DNA from: Cylindrotheca closterium
Lineage: Eukaryota > Bacillariophyta > Bacillariophyceae > Bacillariales > Bacillariaceae
Direction: 5' to 3'
Length of the DNA: 64,000 bases
NCBI GenBank assembly: GCA_933822405.4
Contig: CAKOGP040000779.1
Span: 138,291-202,290, forward strand
Of this stretch, positions 11,244 through 21,800 are shown piece after piece. The notes beneath the pieces are model-generated. The model made no database searches. It had not been told where the DNA came from and worked only from the letters and a program-made list of their open reading frames with translations. Positions within the stretch are counted from its first letter, which is position 1. Each line of letters starts with the position of its first letter. Both the position numbers and the translations under genes were made by a program.

Positions 11244-11885
11244 ATGACAGATTGGACTTCAACTTCTCCCTCCTCGGTATTGCTGAGGTACTCCCCCAAA
11301 CATGCTCGCAAGATGTGGATCTACATCAATTCCTTTGTCTTGACCTGTTCCCTCCTACTGCTCCTGGAAATATTCTTGACGTTGGAACCAGAAGATCGTT
11401 TGGAAGGCACACGGGCATACTTGACCTACAATATCTTTGTTTGCTTTGCCTGGACGGTGGAATCGGCCTTGCACTTTTTGCAATACAAACATGATCATCA
11501 TGAAGATGATGAAGACGTGAAACATTATACCCAAGCAGCACACAACCAGGAGCAGACGAATACTACCACACCAGTATGCGACGCCACAAATCCCGAACCC
11601 AAGAAGGATCATGAGTTCTATGCCCTTGTGGTGGAATTAATCTTTGCTATCTATTTCTTCTATGATGCAGTCACTACTTTAAAAGGGTTGTGGCAACAGT
11701 CGTTGGGTGTGGGGGCGCAACTGTTTGACGTGACCATTGATGTGGTAGCCTACGTCTACCTCTTGACCAGGCTCATCATGTTTACAGAAGATGCCACCAC
11801 GATCCATGGAATTAATGAGACACGGGATAATGTTGTTGATGATGATGAAGATGCAGCTACACCGTATACCTTGGAGGTGACATGA
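11244..11885 (+). CDS. Four-helix membrane protein, family copy 2
   Basis: Protein of 213 residues from the first ATG in frame. Predicted membrane helices are at about 27-45, 59-79, 120-140 and 155-175. The first pair is linked by the family signature (LEPEDRLEGTRAYL, ~47-60) after ARKMW (21-25). A charged His/Asp/Glu loop follows helix 2, and the C-terminus is acidic. It is divergently transcribed from copy 1 and closely similar to it in the first two helices. The family was not recognised; a small channel-like or receptor-accessory subunit is possible given the neighbouring receptor-like gene, but that is inference only. Confidence 0.82.
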   Translation: MTDWTSTSPSSVLLRYSPKHARKMWIYINSFVLTCSLLLLLEIFLTLEPEDRLEGTRAYLTYNIFVCFAWTVESALHFLQYKHDHHEDDEDVKHYTQAAHNQEQTNTTTPVCDATNPEPKKDHEFYALVVELIFAIYFFYDAVTTLKGLWQQSLGVGAQLFDVTIDVVAYVYLLTRLIMFTEDATTIHGINETRDNVVDDDEDAATPYTLEVT

Positions 11886-12074
11886 CCTAATACATGACAG
11901 CGTACCGTGATCGACAGTAGGCAGAAACGAGACTAGATCACAGACTTGACGAATATTGGACAAAAAAAGAAACGCGAACTATTGGAAAAGCAAGTCTGAG
12001 AAAGGAAAGTGTCATTCAGCAATCCCCTACTGACTATATCATCATTGATTACAAAATTTGGCAGCTTCAATCCC

Positions 12075-13823
12075 CTACTGCTTCAATGGCTCCCATTCTC
12101 CAAGCATTTCCGACCGTTGGATCAACCGTATGTGTTTGATGTATAGGTACAAAGAGAGGGAACTTTGAATACCAACGGCAAAGGCACAAAGACCAAACGA
12201 TATTGTCTTTTCCGAAACCCAAAAAGTCTCATTCCACACTACAGCCAAGGAAAGATATCGAATGAGAATCGATGCCCAGCTGACAAAGAGCGCCGTGTAG
12301 GTGATAATATCCAAATGTGTCACTTGTGAGGTTTCCGGTGTCACATCTTTCGTAATGAACAAGTAGGCGACGGTAGTCAGCAATAGACTAGCATTCAGAC
12401 CAGCTTGATCTTCAAATTCTCCAAAGCCATTGGTGGCAATATTCAAGGAAGTGATCATTATGATCGGGAGAGCCACAGTTCGCAAGTAGTATTTGGTTTG
12501 CCGGGCGACTGGTACGACAAGGACATATCGACTGGTTTTACTTGTCTCAAAGACTTCAATTTTGGCGGTAGGCGCCAGGAACGTAAAAGCTACTGCCTTG
12601 ATTGGCCGCTTGATGCACAATTGCCAAGCAGTGTTGTCAGCATAATGAAGCTGCCGGAAATACCGGCATCGATCATCTGGATCGTTGTCCCACATTCTAT
12701 ACACTAGGTCAAGCTCCTGCACGTCTGCTGGAAACTCATTCACGTTCCTCAGACCCGAAAGAAAGGTTCCCCTCAAAACTTGTTGCCATGTAATGACATC
12801 GGGCGGATCCTTCCTATCAATATACGCATAGCTCTGGTGCAAATCAACTTCGTCTTTGTTGAGGTCATAGCGTGGTAGCCTGACTATATTTCGATCCGAC
12901 TGATTGTGTGCCACCATATCAATGTTGGTACGAGCCGATGGATCATCCAGCTTTCTTGGATACACCAGTTCGATACCTGGTTGCCTCCATTTCATTATTG
13001 TTCGCACGTTGCAATGAAAGTTTCCAGTAATATCGGGTGGCCCAATCGAATAAATGGTGATGCCTATCCCCACACAATGGGGATCCATCATGGCCCTGTA
13101 ATCGTAAATGGGGTCGTTCTCGGATTTGGTTTCCATAGTAGTCAGTTGATCCAGAGAGGTCAATGGCTGCTTGTTTTCGTAGATGTGTCGAGGCCGCCCA
13201 TCCGCTTGGGGAGTAAACATTTCTCGCATGATAAATCCCATCTTGGTGTGAAATTCCAAAGAGGCAGGATTGGCAGGCTCCTTGACAATGGCGGCGTAAA
13301 TGGCACGCGTTAATCCTCCTTCGTGTTCGTAATAATGGGTAGTTCGAGCGTAAAGTTCCTTGTAAAGAATGGATGCGTAGCCTTTCCTTCGATGTTTGTG
13401 ATGTGGGGATATACATATTTGTTTGATGAGAACAAACTTGTCACACATTGTCGTCTTGATGTGCATGTTCAGCTCTTCTCCTTGTGTGATCTTTTCAGAC
13501 CCGTATGCCAGCAGAAAACCAACCAGTTCCCCTCGTACATGTAGAACAAGGAAATGCTCAGCGTCTCGACTGAATTTGGAATATTCCTTGGCTTCAAAGC
13601 CAGATACTAAAAATCCATCTTTCACATGATTGGACTTATTGAGATTCTTCAAGGAGACGGACTGGGCAAGTTGTTCCAAATCAGAGGCATCCGTTGGCCT
13701 AGCTAGTCGAATGTTTGGAGTTTCTCGATCGAGCGTCAAGTGCTGCCTAGGAAAGTCTTCCGTCTCCAGCCTTGTCTGTGCATGTTCTTTTGTTCGCAGC
13801 GGAAATTGAATTTCATTCGGCAT
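12075..13823 (-). CDS. GNAT acetyltransferase fused to pentameric ligand-gated ion-channel-like receptor
   Basis: Single uninterrupted frame of 582 residues. Residues ~37-215 form a GNAT N-acetyltransferase fold: the strand FLVLHVRGELVGFLLAYG (91-108), then ICISPHHKHRRKGYA (136-150), which carries the R-x-x-G-x-A acetyl-CoA loop, then a FHTKMGF motif (191-197). Residues ~240-440 resemble a Cys-loop-receptor extracellular domain: an opening strand block with W279, and FPADVQ at 364-369, the counterpart of the conserved FPxD. The two loop cysteines appear to be missing, as in prokaryotic-type receptors. Four membrane helices follow at ~447-465 (beginning RTVALPI), 473-492, 503-523 and 543-563. 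No signal peptide precedes the GNAT domain, so how the receptor half is inserted is unclear. Ligand and ion selectivity cannot be read from sequence. Confidence 0.86.
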   Translation of the reverse strand: MPNEIQFPLRTKEHAQTRLETEDFPRQHLTLDRETPNIRLARPTDASDLEQLAQSVSLKNLNKSNHVKDGFLVSGFEAKEYSKFSRDAEHFLVLHVRGELVGFLLAYGSEKITQGEELNMHIKTTMCDKFVLIKQICISPHHKHRRKGYASILYKELYARTTHYYEHEGGLTRAIYAAIVKEPANPASLEFHTKMGFIMREMFTPQADGRPRHIYENKQPLTSLDQLTTMETKSENDPIYDYRAMMDPHCVGIGITIYSIGPPDITGNFHCNVRTIMKWRQPGIELVYPRKLDDPSARTNIDMVAHNQSDRNIVRLPRYDLNKDEVDLHQSYAYIDRKDPPDVITWQQVLRGTFLSGLRNVNEFPADVQELDLVYRMWDNDPDDRCRYFRQLHYADNTAWQLCIKRPIKAVAFTFLAPTAKIEVFETSKTSRYVLVVPVARQTKYYLRTVALPIIMITSLNIATNGFGEFEDQAGLNASLLLTTVAYLFITKDVTPETSQVTHLDIITYTALFVSWASILIRYLSLAVVWNETFWVSEKTISFGLCAFAVGIQSSLSLYLYIKHIRLIQRSEMLGEWEPLKQ

Positions 13824-14046
13824 GATGTCAAAATGCTTTTGGGTGTGTTCTGTTTATTGTGTGTGCATGCAAGTATGTCTCGGTTCAAATTTGAAGACAA
13901 AGAAACTTTCTCTGCTCCTGCACTAGTCGAATGATTCGTTTTATCTCATGATTCCTTCAATCACGCTCGCATGATGGAAAAAATGTATCTTCCTATTTCG
14001 TGCTTTCGACTGTCTGTTGAAGCATGCCAGCAACATCATTAGCACA

Positions 14047-14607
14047 ATGGATTCCTTGATAACATTCCTACAACAGCTAACTCCAAATCGAGCTCGCAAA
14101 GCATGGATCATCATTGATGCGACAGTCGTAGTCTGGTCAATTCTGCTTCTGGTGGAACTCTTGACAACACTTACGCCAAAATTTCGCTTGGAAGGGGAAA
14201 GAGCATACCTGGTTTACAATTTTGGAGCGACCTTAATTTGGATGGTGGCGTCAGGTTTGCATCTATTGGATCATTACATCAAATATCATCATCATGGTGG
14301 TGGTAGTGAATCATCGACACAGGCTGCTGGACACGAAACAATACCCATTTCAAGTCAGCTGGAGTCGCGTGCTGAAGAGCAAAAGGACATTCGTGTCCTA
14401 GTCTTGGAATGGATCTTGGCCATTTATTTTCTGTACGCTTCTACGAATGTTTACAAGCAATGGCAGAAACCAGATGAGGACGTGGAGGTGGAAATAGTAG
14501 ACACTCTCGTGAATGCAGGTTCCTATGCTTATCTGGTGATGAGGGTGTGGTGGCTTCCAAAAGATGATTACACAGAAGTACCATCTGCTGAATCAATAGA
14601 TGTATGA
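14047..14607 (+). CDS. Four-helix membrane protein, family copy 3
   Basis: Protein of 186 residues from the first ATG in frame. It keeps the family hallmarks: ARKAW before helix 1, the LTPKFRLEGERAYLVYN linker, and a second helix pair after a shorter His/Gly/Ser loop. It is more diverged than copies 1 and 2 and has a shorter charged loop and tail. It is divergent from the GNAT-receptor gene, with 223 nt between the starts, so the two could share a promoter. Function unknown. Confidence 0.8.
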   Translation: MDSLITFLQQLTPNRARKAWIIIDATVVVWSILLLVELLTTLTPKFRLEGERAYLVYNFGATLIWMVASGLHLLDHYIKYHHHGGGSESSTQAAGHETIPISSQLESRAEEQKDIRVLVLEWILAIYFLYASTNVYKQWQKPDEDVEVEIVDTLVNAGSYAYLVMRVWWLPKDDYTEVPSAESIDV

Positions 14608-14764
14608 TAGTAGAATCAATATACCGTAGCTATGTAGATGTACATGTATTGATATAAATGGAATCAGTTCACAAGATTACATAATGTTGAACAACGGAGT
14701 CGAAATGTATTTCCCCTTGTATTTCGCACTCGGTTCAGATAAGGAACAAGAAAAGACCTGAGAA

Positions 14765-16102
14765 TTATTTTTCTTCACTGTTTGCCTTATCAGTCCTCCA
14801 AGGCTTCCATTTCCGAGTTAGCATCGATACGCCCTTCATGATGAGTGCTGAGGCTCCAAACTGCTGCCAGCAGAAACCGCAAACAACACCCACAGCAACA
14901 CCAACCATGACTCGCCTTCCCTTTCGAATCCTGGGGACTATTATCACAGCTGCCTTTACCTCATCTTCTTCTGGTTTTATGATCTTTATTGACGTCGTCT
15001 TCGTTGTTGTCTTGCGCTTGGACTTTCGTTTCTTGCGGCGGCTGTGACGGGGCTTCTTGGGAATAACAGATGATGATTCTGCTTCCTCTTGAGGTTCTAT
15101 CACGTCATCAACAACATCATCTTCATCGTCTGAATCATCAACCTCGTCGTCGTAATCTGAGCGCAACTTTAGCTTGTCCAAGAATGAGAATATGGGCTTG
15201 ATCGAAGTCTCGACTTCTAGATCCGAATCCTCTTCTGGGAATTCAAGAATGTCATTGTCGTCCATAGCCCAAAAGGCGATTGTCATTTTGGTAAGCGTCT
15301 TCCAGGTACGCTTGGTAACTCTCCAAGTCTTTTTGCGCACACGCTGTAGTCGGGTTTCGTCCTTGTCCGCTTTGGTGTGAAAAAATGGAATGGTGCCATC
15401 GTCCTCATCCTCAGCACCAGCCGCCAACTCTTCTCGACACGCATCGACCGCTCGTTCACAGGCTCGGTAAATATCCCAAGACCATTGTCGGACCCAGAAT
15501 GATGCCAACTTGGTAACTTTCAATGCCAATACTCCAGCTCGTTCCGAGACGTAGACTGCCGTCTCAATGACCTTTTCGATACTCTGATTTTCTTCCGCGT
15601 CATCAAGATACTCATCAGCTTCGTCATAATCTAATTCTGAATCTTCCACATCTGTATAGTAATCCTCCCCTTCCTCGTCACTATCCACCTCAATTTCTTC
15701 TTCCATTTCACCATCGACGTCTGACTCTTCAATCTCCTCCATTTCCTTTTGTACATTCAGCAGTGTTTGGTTTGCCTTTGTAGTGTTCTCGACGGGCGTT
15801 GGTTCGTCTACCACTGTAGACCCTGGCGGCTCGAGGGACAGTTCCGGTTTCTTCTCTTCTTCCACTTTTGTTGCATTGTTGGCGACTTCTATGCTTGGAT
15901 CACCGCCTCGTATTTGCAACAACAAGCAACGTTGGTGATTGCGAAAGAGTGGTGGCAATGACGAGGAGGATGATAGTTTCATGAAAGGTGAATTCCTCAT
16001 ACCAAATGGGCCTCGGGATATTTCTGCATGCGAACGTGCAATGTAGGAGAGAATACATGAAAGCACCAGTCTTCTTGTCATGGTTAGATTCATGCTCGTC
16101 AT
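14765..16102 (-). CDS. Acidic secretory-pathway membrane protein, unknown function
   Basis: Protein of 445 residues. The N-terminus has a signal-peptide-like core (LVLSCILSYIARSHA) with a likely cleavage near residue 27; a second Met at position 4 could also start it. The middle is strongly Asp/Glu-rich (several long acidic tracts), around a Trp/Lys/Arg-rich helical block. A Lys/Arg-rich patch precedes a hydrophobic segment (VMVGVAVGVVCGFCWQQFG) near the C-terminus that could be a membrane anchor. No enzyme motif or family was recognised. It lies head-to-head with the small membrane protein at 16311 over 208 nt. Confidence 0.78.
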   Translation of the reverse strand: MTSMNLTMTRRLVLSCILSYIARSHAEISRGPFGMRNSPFMKLSSSSSLPPLFRNHQRCLLLQIRGGDPSIEVANNATKVEEEKKPELSLEPPGSTVVDEPTPVENTTKANQTLLNVQKEMEEIEESDVDGEMEEEIEVDSDEEGEDYYTDVEDSELDYDEADEYLDDAEENQSIEKVIETAVYVSERAGVLALKVTKLASFWVRQWSWDIYRACERAVDACREELAAGAEDEDDGTIPFFHTKADKDETRLQRVRKKTWRVTKRTWKTLTKMTIAFWAMDDNDILEFPEEDSDLEVETSIKPIFSFLDKLKLRSDYDDEVDDSDDEDDVVDDVIEPQEEAESSSVIPKKPRHSRRKKRKSKRKTTTKTTSIKIIKPEEDEVKAAVIIVPRIRKGRRVMVGVAVGVVCGFCWQQFGASALIMKGVSMLTRKWKPWRTDKANSEEK

Positions 16103-16310
16103 ATATACCGGTAGTGTTGCGCTCTATATTTGCGTTGTTGCAGGTTCAAGGTGTTCTGGTTGAAGGTCTTCAGATTTTTTCTGACAAATGATGATGATGA
16201 GGCAGCCTTTGAAATTTAACGGCCATCAGAACTTCAGTTTTTCTCTTATTTTGCAAATAACGCATCTCCGCAAAAACATAGAATGCCTCCCATTTTATAT
16301 ACGGTATACA

Positions 16311-16889
16311 ATGAAATCCAGCACTGTCCCACTACATTACCCCAAAGCAAAATGCGAAGTGAAACAACGAACAGATGCCTGGGGTGGGGTCAAGATTATA
16401 GTAAAAGGCGGAAGTGTGTATGGATATCCACATTACAGATCACTTCGTGCCATACCGCAGGAATTGCAAGGGATCGATCCAGATGTTTGGGCCAGCTTCT
16501 TTGTACAAGTTGATAGCATACAAGAGAGTAGTAATGGGAGCGAGTGCATTGGTATTCTGGTATTATTCTTGGGAACTGGTGTCTTTTTCACGCTACTGAA
16601 ATTATTTGGGAATGCTGGGATTGCCATTGTGGGTGCCGTAGCAACCATGGTTGGAATGGTATTTGTTGTCCCAAGAACTCCAAAGGGGCAACGACAATCA
16701 CTTGATGATTTATGTCTATTATATGAGCAAAAGTTTCGAGATCAAGGATGGAAGGTATCATGCCATTGCGAGTCAACACCGCCACCACCACGACCAACTG
16801 GAGGCATACATGGACAAGGGTCGCATAGCATTTGGGTGGTTCATTTCATCCCCACTGGAGAAAACGGCTCTGTGTTACTTACGGCATGA
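16311..16889 (+). CDS. Small two-helix membrane protein, unknown function
   Basis: Protein of 192 residues using the ATG at 16311, which starts a soluble, charged N-terminus; upstream in-frame Met codons would add a less plausible 41 residues. Two adjacent hydrophobic segments (IGILVLFLGTGVFF and AIVGAVATMVGMVFVV) form a hairpin around residues 85-120, followed by a soluble domain. The frame ends shortly after a VVHFIPTGE segment. A different frame directly downstream encodes an acidic tail ending DRQPLIKH, so a small frameshift or missed splice near 16860-16890 is possible. Confidence 0.65.
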   Translation: MKSSTVPLHYPKAKCEVKQRTDAWGGVKIIVKGGSVYGYPHYRSLRAIPQELQGIDPDVWASFFVQVDSIQESSNGSECIGILVLFLGTGVFFTLLKLFGNAGIAIVGAVATMVGMVFVVPRTPKGQRQSLDDLCLLYEQKFRDQGWKVSCHCESTPPPPRPTGGIHGQGSHSIWVVHFIPTGENGSVLLTA

Positions 16890-17399
16890 ACATGGCGGAA
16901 GATTACTTTTACCAATTCGAGAGTATCCAAGAAAATAGTACCTCAGAGGAGGAGCTACTAGTACAGGATAGTAGCACTCTGCCTGATGTGCTCACGGATA
17001 GGCAGCCCCTGATAAAACATTAGCCACCAGTCAAATTTTCAATTTCAAAGAAATGCCCATCTCAAGTCGAGCTATAATTCCGACAAGATAGACATGGCAC
17101 CTTGGTGGAGAGTACAGTATAGTATGACATATTAAGAACATAAATTTCAACAAATTCAAATACCAGTATCTTCCACATTTTTTGAAACTTTTTGATTGGC
17201 GCGAAAGTCCGCGAGTAAGGCTGATTATCATTTTATTCATACTCGCATGATGATCGAGAATTTTAGCCAACCGTTTTCCGAAGTAATCTGCGATGGCACG
17301 TGCGACTTTGGCGAATTTTCGAAATTTGGATTCGCCTCCAGAAGAGATCACAAAATATTCTTTTTACCAATCCATCAAATTCATAATAACACAAACACA
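16890..17399. other. Intergenic region upstream of the plastid-protein gene
   Basis: Holds a possible continuation of the preceding gene in another frame up to about 17020, then AT-rich sequence that presumably contains the promoter of the plastid-targeted gene. No independent gene is supported. Confidence 0.4.
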
Positions 17400-18430
17400 A
17401 TGAAGCTTTCTTTCATCGCACCAATTTTCATGGCCATGGGAGCGTCTGCTTTCCAATCAGCGCCGATCACACGGTCCAACACAGCGCTTCATTCGTCTTC
17501 TCCAATGGGTGGACCCCCTCCGCCAGTAAGTTAATTGATGAAATGATATTTCCACGTTGCAATTTCTTCGCGCGTTCGAGTATGCAAAAATGCTAATAAT
17601 CATATATCCTTTTCCCTTTTTGTGTCTTGCAGCAAACGAGCGGCCCAGCTGGCTCTGCTCCTCCAATGCAAGGTGGGGCCAGTGGCGGACTTGCCGGAGT
17701 CAACCGTGGTCCTAGTCCACGAGATGGTCCCGGTCCCGATGCTACACCACCAATCCTCTTGCAAGGTGGATCCTTGAAGACTTGGTCGATGCCCAGCACC
17801 GCTGTCCAAAGTTGCCAAATTTTTATGGAGACTGAGGGACGTCCTTTGGATGCCAACCTAGAATTGTGGCAAGGTCCCGATAACACCCCATACAAGATGC
17901 GAATCTACGTTGAGGATGGTGCCCAACGTTGTTTCAATGTTGTCGTTCCTGCACCACGCGGACCCAACACCATTGCCATCCGTAACACCGCACAATTGGA
18001 ATTCCCATTGTTGGCGTCCGTTAACCCATCCATAGAAATGGTTGATATTGTTCCAACAGAAGGCTCACCTACTCCTAGAACCATTCAGGGAGGAGCTCTC
18101 CGAACTTATCCCTTCAACCCCGATGTCCAAAGTGTCAAGGTTATGCTATCTACTGATGGACGTCCATTGAACTCCCGTATCGAATTGTTGCAAGGTCCCA
18201 ACAATATCAAGCAAGTCATGGAATTGTACACTGAAGATGGTTTGGAAAGACCTTTCTTGGCAATGATCGAGACCCCAGGAGCTGGAAACGTTGTCCGAAT
18301 TGTCAACACTGCTACTATGGAATTCCCACTGATCTGCACGTGCGAGGCTCACATCGTCGGCCCTGAAAAGGGAATGGGCGGAGCAACAATGGGAGATGAG
18401 CTGCAATTGGGATCCAACTGGATGTACTAA
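17400..18430 (+). CDS. Plastid-targeted protein with two copies of a ~85-residue domain
   Basis: Exons 17400-17525 and 17633-18430, split by a 107-nt intron (GTAAGT...TTGCAG), give 307 residues. The N-terminus is a signal peptide followed by ASA-FQS at about 15-20, the diatom bipartite plastid-import motif with Phe at +1, then a Ser/Thr/Arg transit-like stretch. After a Gly/Pro-rich linker come two related beta-rich units (~87-172 and ~195-280). Both share GG-x-L-x-T, GRPL, E-L-x-QGP-N, Y-x-EDG and a closing N-x-A-x-x-EFPL. I recognise it only as a conserved-looking diatom chloroplast protein; no catalytic motif is visible. Codon use is strongly biased to C-ending codons, which suggests high expression. 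Confidence 0.88.
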
Positions 18431-18831
18431 ATGGGCTATCCACCCGCCACGCAGTCCATCGTATGTATGCTACTTGGGTTCACAAGAACACATAGACTTG
18501 CACTTGCGCAAAAACCTTTCCACATTGATGTACAAAGCAGAATTGACCTCGGCGGTCGATCAAATACAAATTTCTAGATGCGCAGACGATAGACGAACAA
18601 CCAGCATAGACGGAACTACTATAAAAGCAGCTATTACACCAAGCAAATTCATTCTCCTAGCCAATAGTTCTATCTAGGTCCTCCCTTCAAACAGTCGTTT
18701 TTTAAAATGTCCTGGTATTTTCGATTCCAGTCGTTTCACAAAGCTAAAGCAAGCAAGAAGCAGCCAATCTTGATGTGCTCGTTATTCGTAAGTTTTTCAA
18801 TTTTCTATCTTACCTTTTGTTTCGATGGACA
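18431..18831. other. Convergent intergenic region
   Basis: Lies between the stops of the plastid protein and AP-4 epsilon. Presumably 3' UTR sequence; nothing else is apparent. Confidence 0.45.
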
Positions 18832-21800
18832 TTATTTCATCATGTTTTGGACGTAAAGAGCGAGTGATCCAGCCATGGTAGAATCACTAGACTTGACGGT
18901 AATATCCAATCGCGTGTTGCCACCGGCTTGGGGCGAAACCTTTCCATGGACCAATGCCATCATGACGCCACCGTTGATCTGACCAGCACAAATTCCCTCG
19001 TTCGTGGCGGAAATTGCTTCAATTGGGTGTAAGCCAACTGCTTCGCACTCCTTCATAAAAGTATCCAAAGAGGAAACCTTCTTGCTCGATGGAATCGAAA
19101 CGGGAGTAGTTGCAGCGCAAGAACCCCACTGTTGTCCAAATTGTGCCGTGGTAATCTTCAATGGTGCCATAGCAGAGCCGTTGAATTCAAATTTGGAACT
19201 AGAAACTCCAAACGACGCCAATGGTTTGTCTTGTAAGTCTCCTAAAAGACCTTCGGCGGCAAATGGATCAATTGTTTCAACTGGTGTAATGGCTGCTGCG
19301 GCAGTCGTTGGTCTATCCACACCTCCTGGAGCTTGAAGACCAAGATCCTCCTCGTCCACACTGGCAGTTTCCACAATGGGCGGCGGAGCTGCTGGTTCAG
19401 CAGAAACCGGTGTTGGCGCCAACATTGCACTTCCAAATATATCATCGACCGCTGCCGCAGGTGCGGGAGCTGGTGCCATATCAAAGCCCATCATGTCTAA
19501 CAAATCAATTTCAGCTGCTGGGGCTGGCGGTGGAGCAGGAGCTGCCGCTACTGGTGGTGCCGCAGCTGGGACTGGTCGCGGTGGCGCTGGAGCCGGAGCG
19601 GGTGGAGGTACGGATCCTGGCACAATGCCACCAAAGAGTGCTGCCGCTTGTCGTTCTTTCTCTAATTGTTCGGGTGTCTTTTGGACCACTGGAGCTGGTG
19701 CAGGTGCTCCATATCCGCTGCTACCACCGTAGGTATTGTTGCTGGAAGTATGCGATCGGAATCCAGCAGCTGCCGCAAATACATTGGAGTGGGTTCCAGG
19801 TGATTGCGCCGGAGGTGGTGGTGCGGCTGCTTGTTGCGGTGTAGGTGCTGCTGCAGCCGCTGGCTTTTTGCCCCAAACATTCGCAGCACCACGGGTATTG
19901 AGGGTGAGACCATTTGCAAGCCCTGGGTTGGCGGCAGAAGCAGTTGATGTAACAGACGCATTGCCCATGTTTCCACCGGGTGGTGGTGTGACAATACTTC
20001 CACTCGTAGCCATACCGCCACTGCCCATGCCTCGAATCATGTGCGATCGGCTGACATTGGTATCGGGCTTTGCATATGGCGTCATCTTGAAGGCTGGGGT
20101 CTCAGATGCTGATGCGCCGTAGTCTTCGTCGTCATCATCATCGTCTTCTGGCTTGGAATAGGGCCTAGCACCTTCTGACAGGGATTGTTGGCAGTAGCCA
20201 TCCAAGAAGCTGAGATTGATGTCAACATCGACATCTTCTGCGGCAGCATCCACGGGCAGGATTTCTCCCAAGTATTGCGGAGCAGTAGTCAACAGACCCT
20301 GGAACTCCAAACAACGCTGCTGAAGATCAGGGTCCTTACTGCGTGTGTATTCATCAATTACTGCAGCTGCTTGGGGTGGACAAGTCCCAGCTTGTGCCAC
20401 AAGCTTGAAAATGGCACTGGTCAAAAACTTGCGAGTCGAAGTTGCCAAGACTCCAATCTTGTTCCATCGGCAGAGTCGAGTCAAGATATCTTCCAACGAG
20501 CAGACTGAGCTCAGGTAGGCGTACTCTCCCAAAATCCAAGCCATTGTTTCCAACAAGATTCGTGGCAACTTGGCCGGAGGCTTCTCTTGCAGAAGAGATA
20601 CATACAGTTCAACGGCCGTTTGCCTTAGTCGAACATCTTCGTCTTCCGATTCTCCCGTTCCTTCGGCAATCAAACTCATGAGGTTCTGGGCAACTTCTTC
20701 TTTGACCATATCCCCCGAAACTTCAAAGAGTTGAGTAATTGTCTTGATATACCATGCATTGTTGGGCGCATATCGTTCTGCCACGCTGAAAGATGAAGAT
20801 GAAAAGATTGTTAGCTTCGAAAGATAAGAATCGATAATGCGGCCGATGAAGCGGTGAAAGACTTACCTGCAGACACGAGTCGTCAGTTGCTGCTTGAGGA
20901 ACAAATCAGTAGTACCCGCCAAGAATACCAACAGCTTGTCGGTAATGAATTCCACATTAACAGGATTGGTCATTCGGTACAACAAATCCAAAGTCTTGCG
21001 TTGGAGTGTCTCATCGGGATCTTCCAAACAGTCCATGACGGCCATTTGATGCTGAGTGGCGTATTGAGGATGAGTTTCGACAATGAGAGCCAATCCAGTC
21101 ACACCCAAATATTTCAAGTTGTGGGATCGGGAATCCATAAAGCGGGCAATGGCGTCAGCGGCCGCGTCCAACAATTTGGTATTGGGATAAATCTTGGTAA
21201 TGCACTTGACGCACTCGTAGACAATGGCGTAACCAGCATTGATTCCAACATCAGCCTTTTTCATGGTATCCATTAGAATTTCGTACATGCCGGAAGAAGC
21301 TTCGGCATCGGCTTGTCCGAGCATTCCCATGATTCTCACAAGTTTGATTTGCATCCATGGAGCAGGAACTCGATGATAATCATAATCACTGGGCAAACGG
21401 TGGTCTCCAATTTGTTTTAGGATACTCACGAGCGACGGAATCAGGTCCTTGAATCTGATTGGTTCCCTAAGAGCCATGCTTTCGATGACATTCAAACAAG
21501 ATCCCATGACAGACGGATCTCTGTCACAAAGCACCTTGCGGACCTTTTCGAAGAGTTCATCTTCCGTAACGACATCGGGCGCCAGTTGATGAAACCGGTG
21601 TAGAGTAATAATGGCCTTTTTGCGGACTGTCTCACTGTCATGAGCCAGCAGCTTGGCCACTTCTGTCGACATGGCGGGAACCATGTCCGAGGTAATGAGG
21701 GATGCCGAAGCCAAGAGACCACCACAAATTTCCAATAGATTGGTGGATTGCAAATCGCGTTGCATTTGATTCACCAACATGAATCGGAATTCATGGTCTG

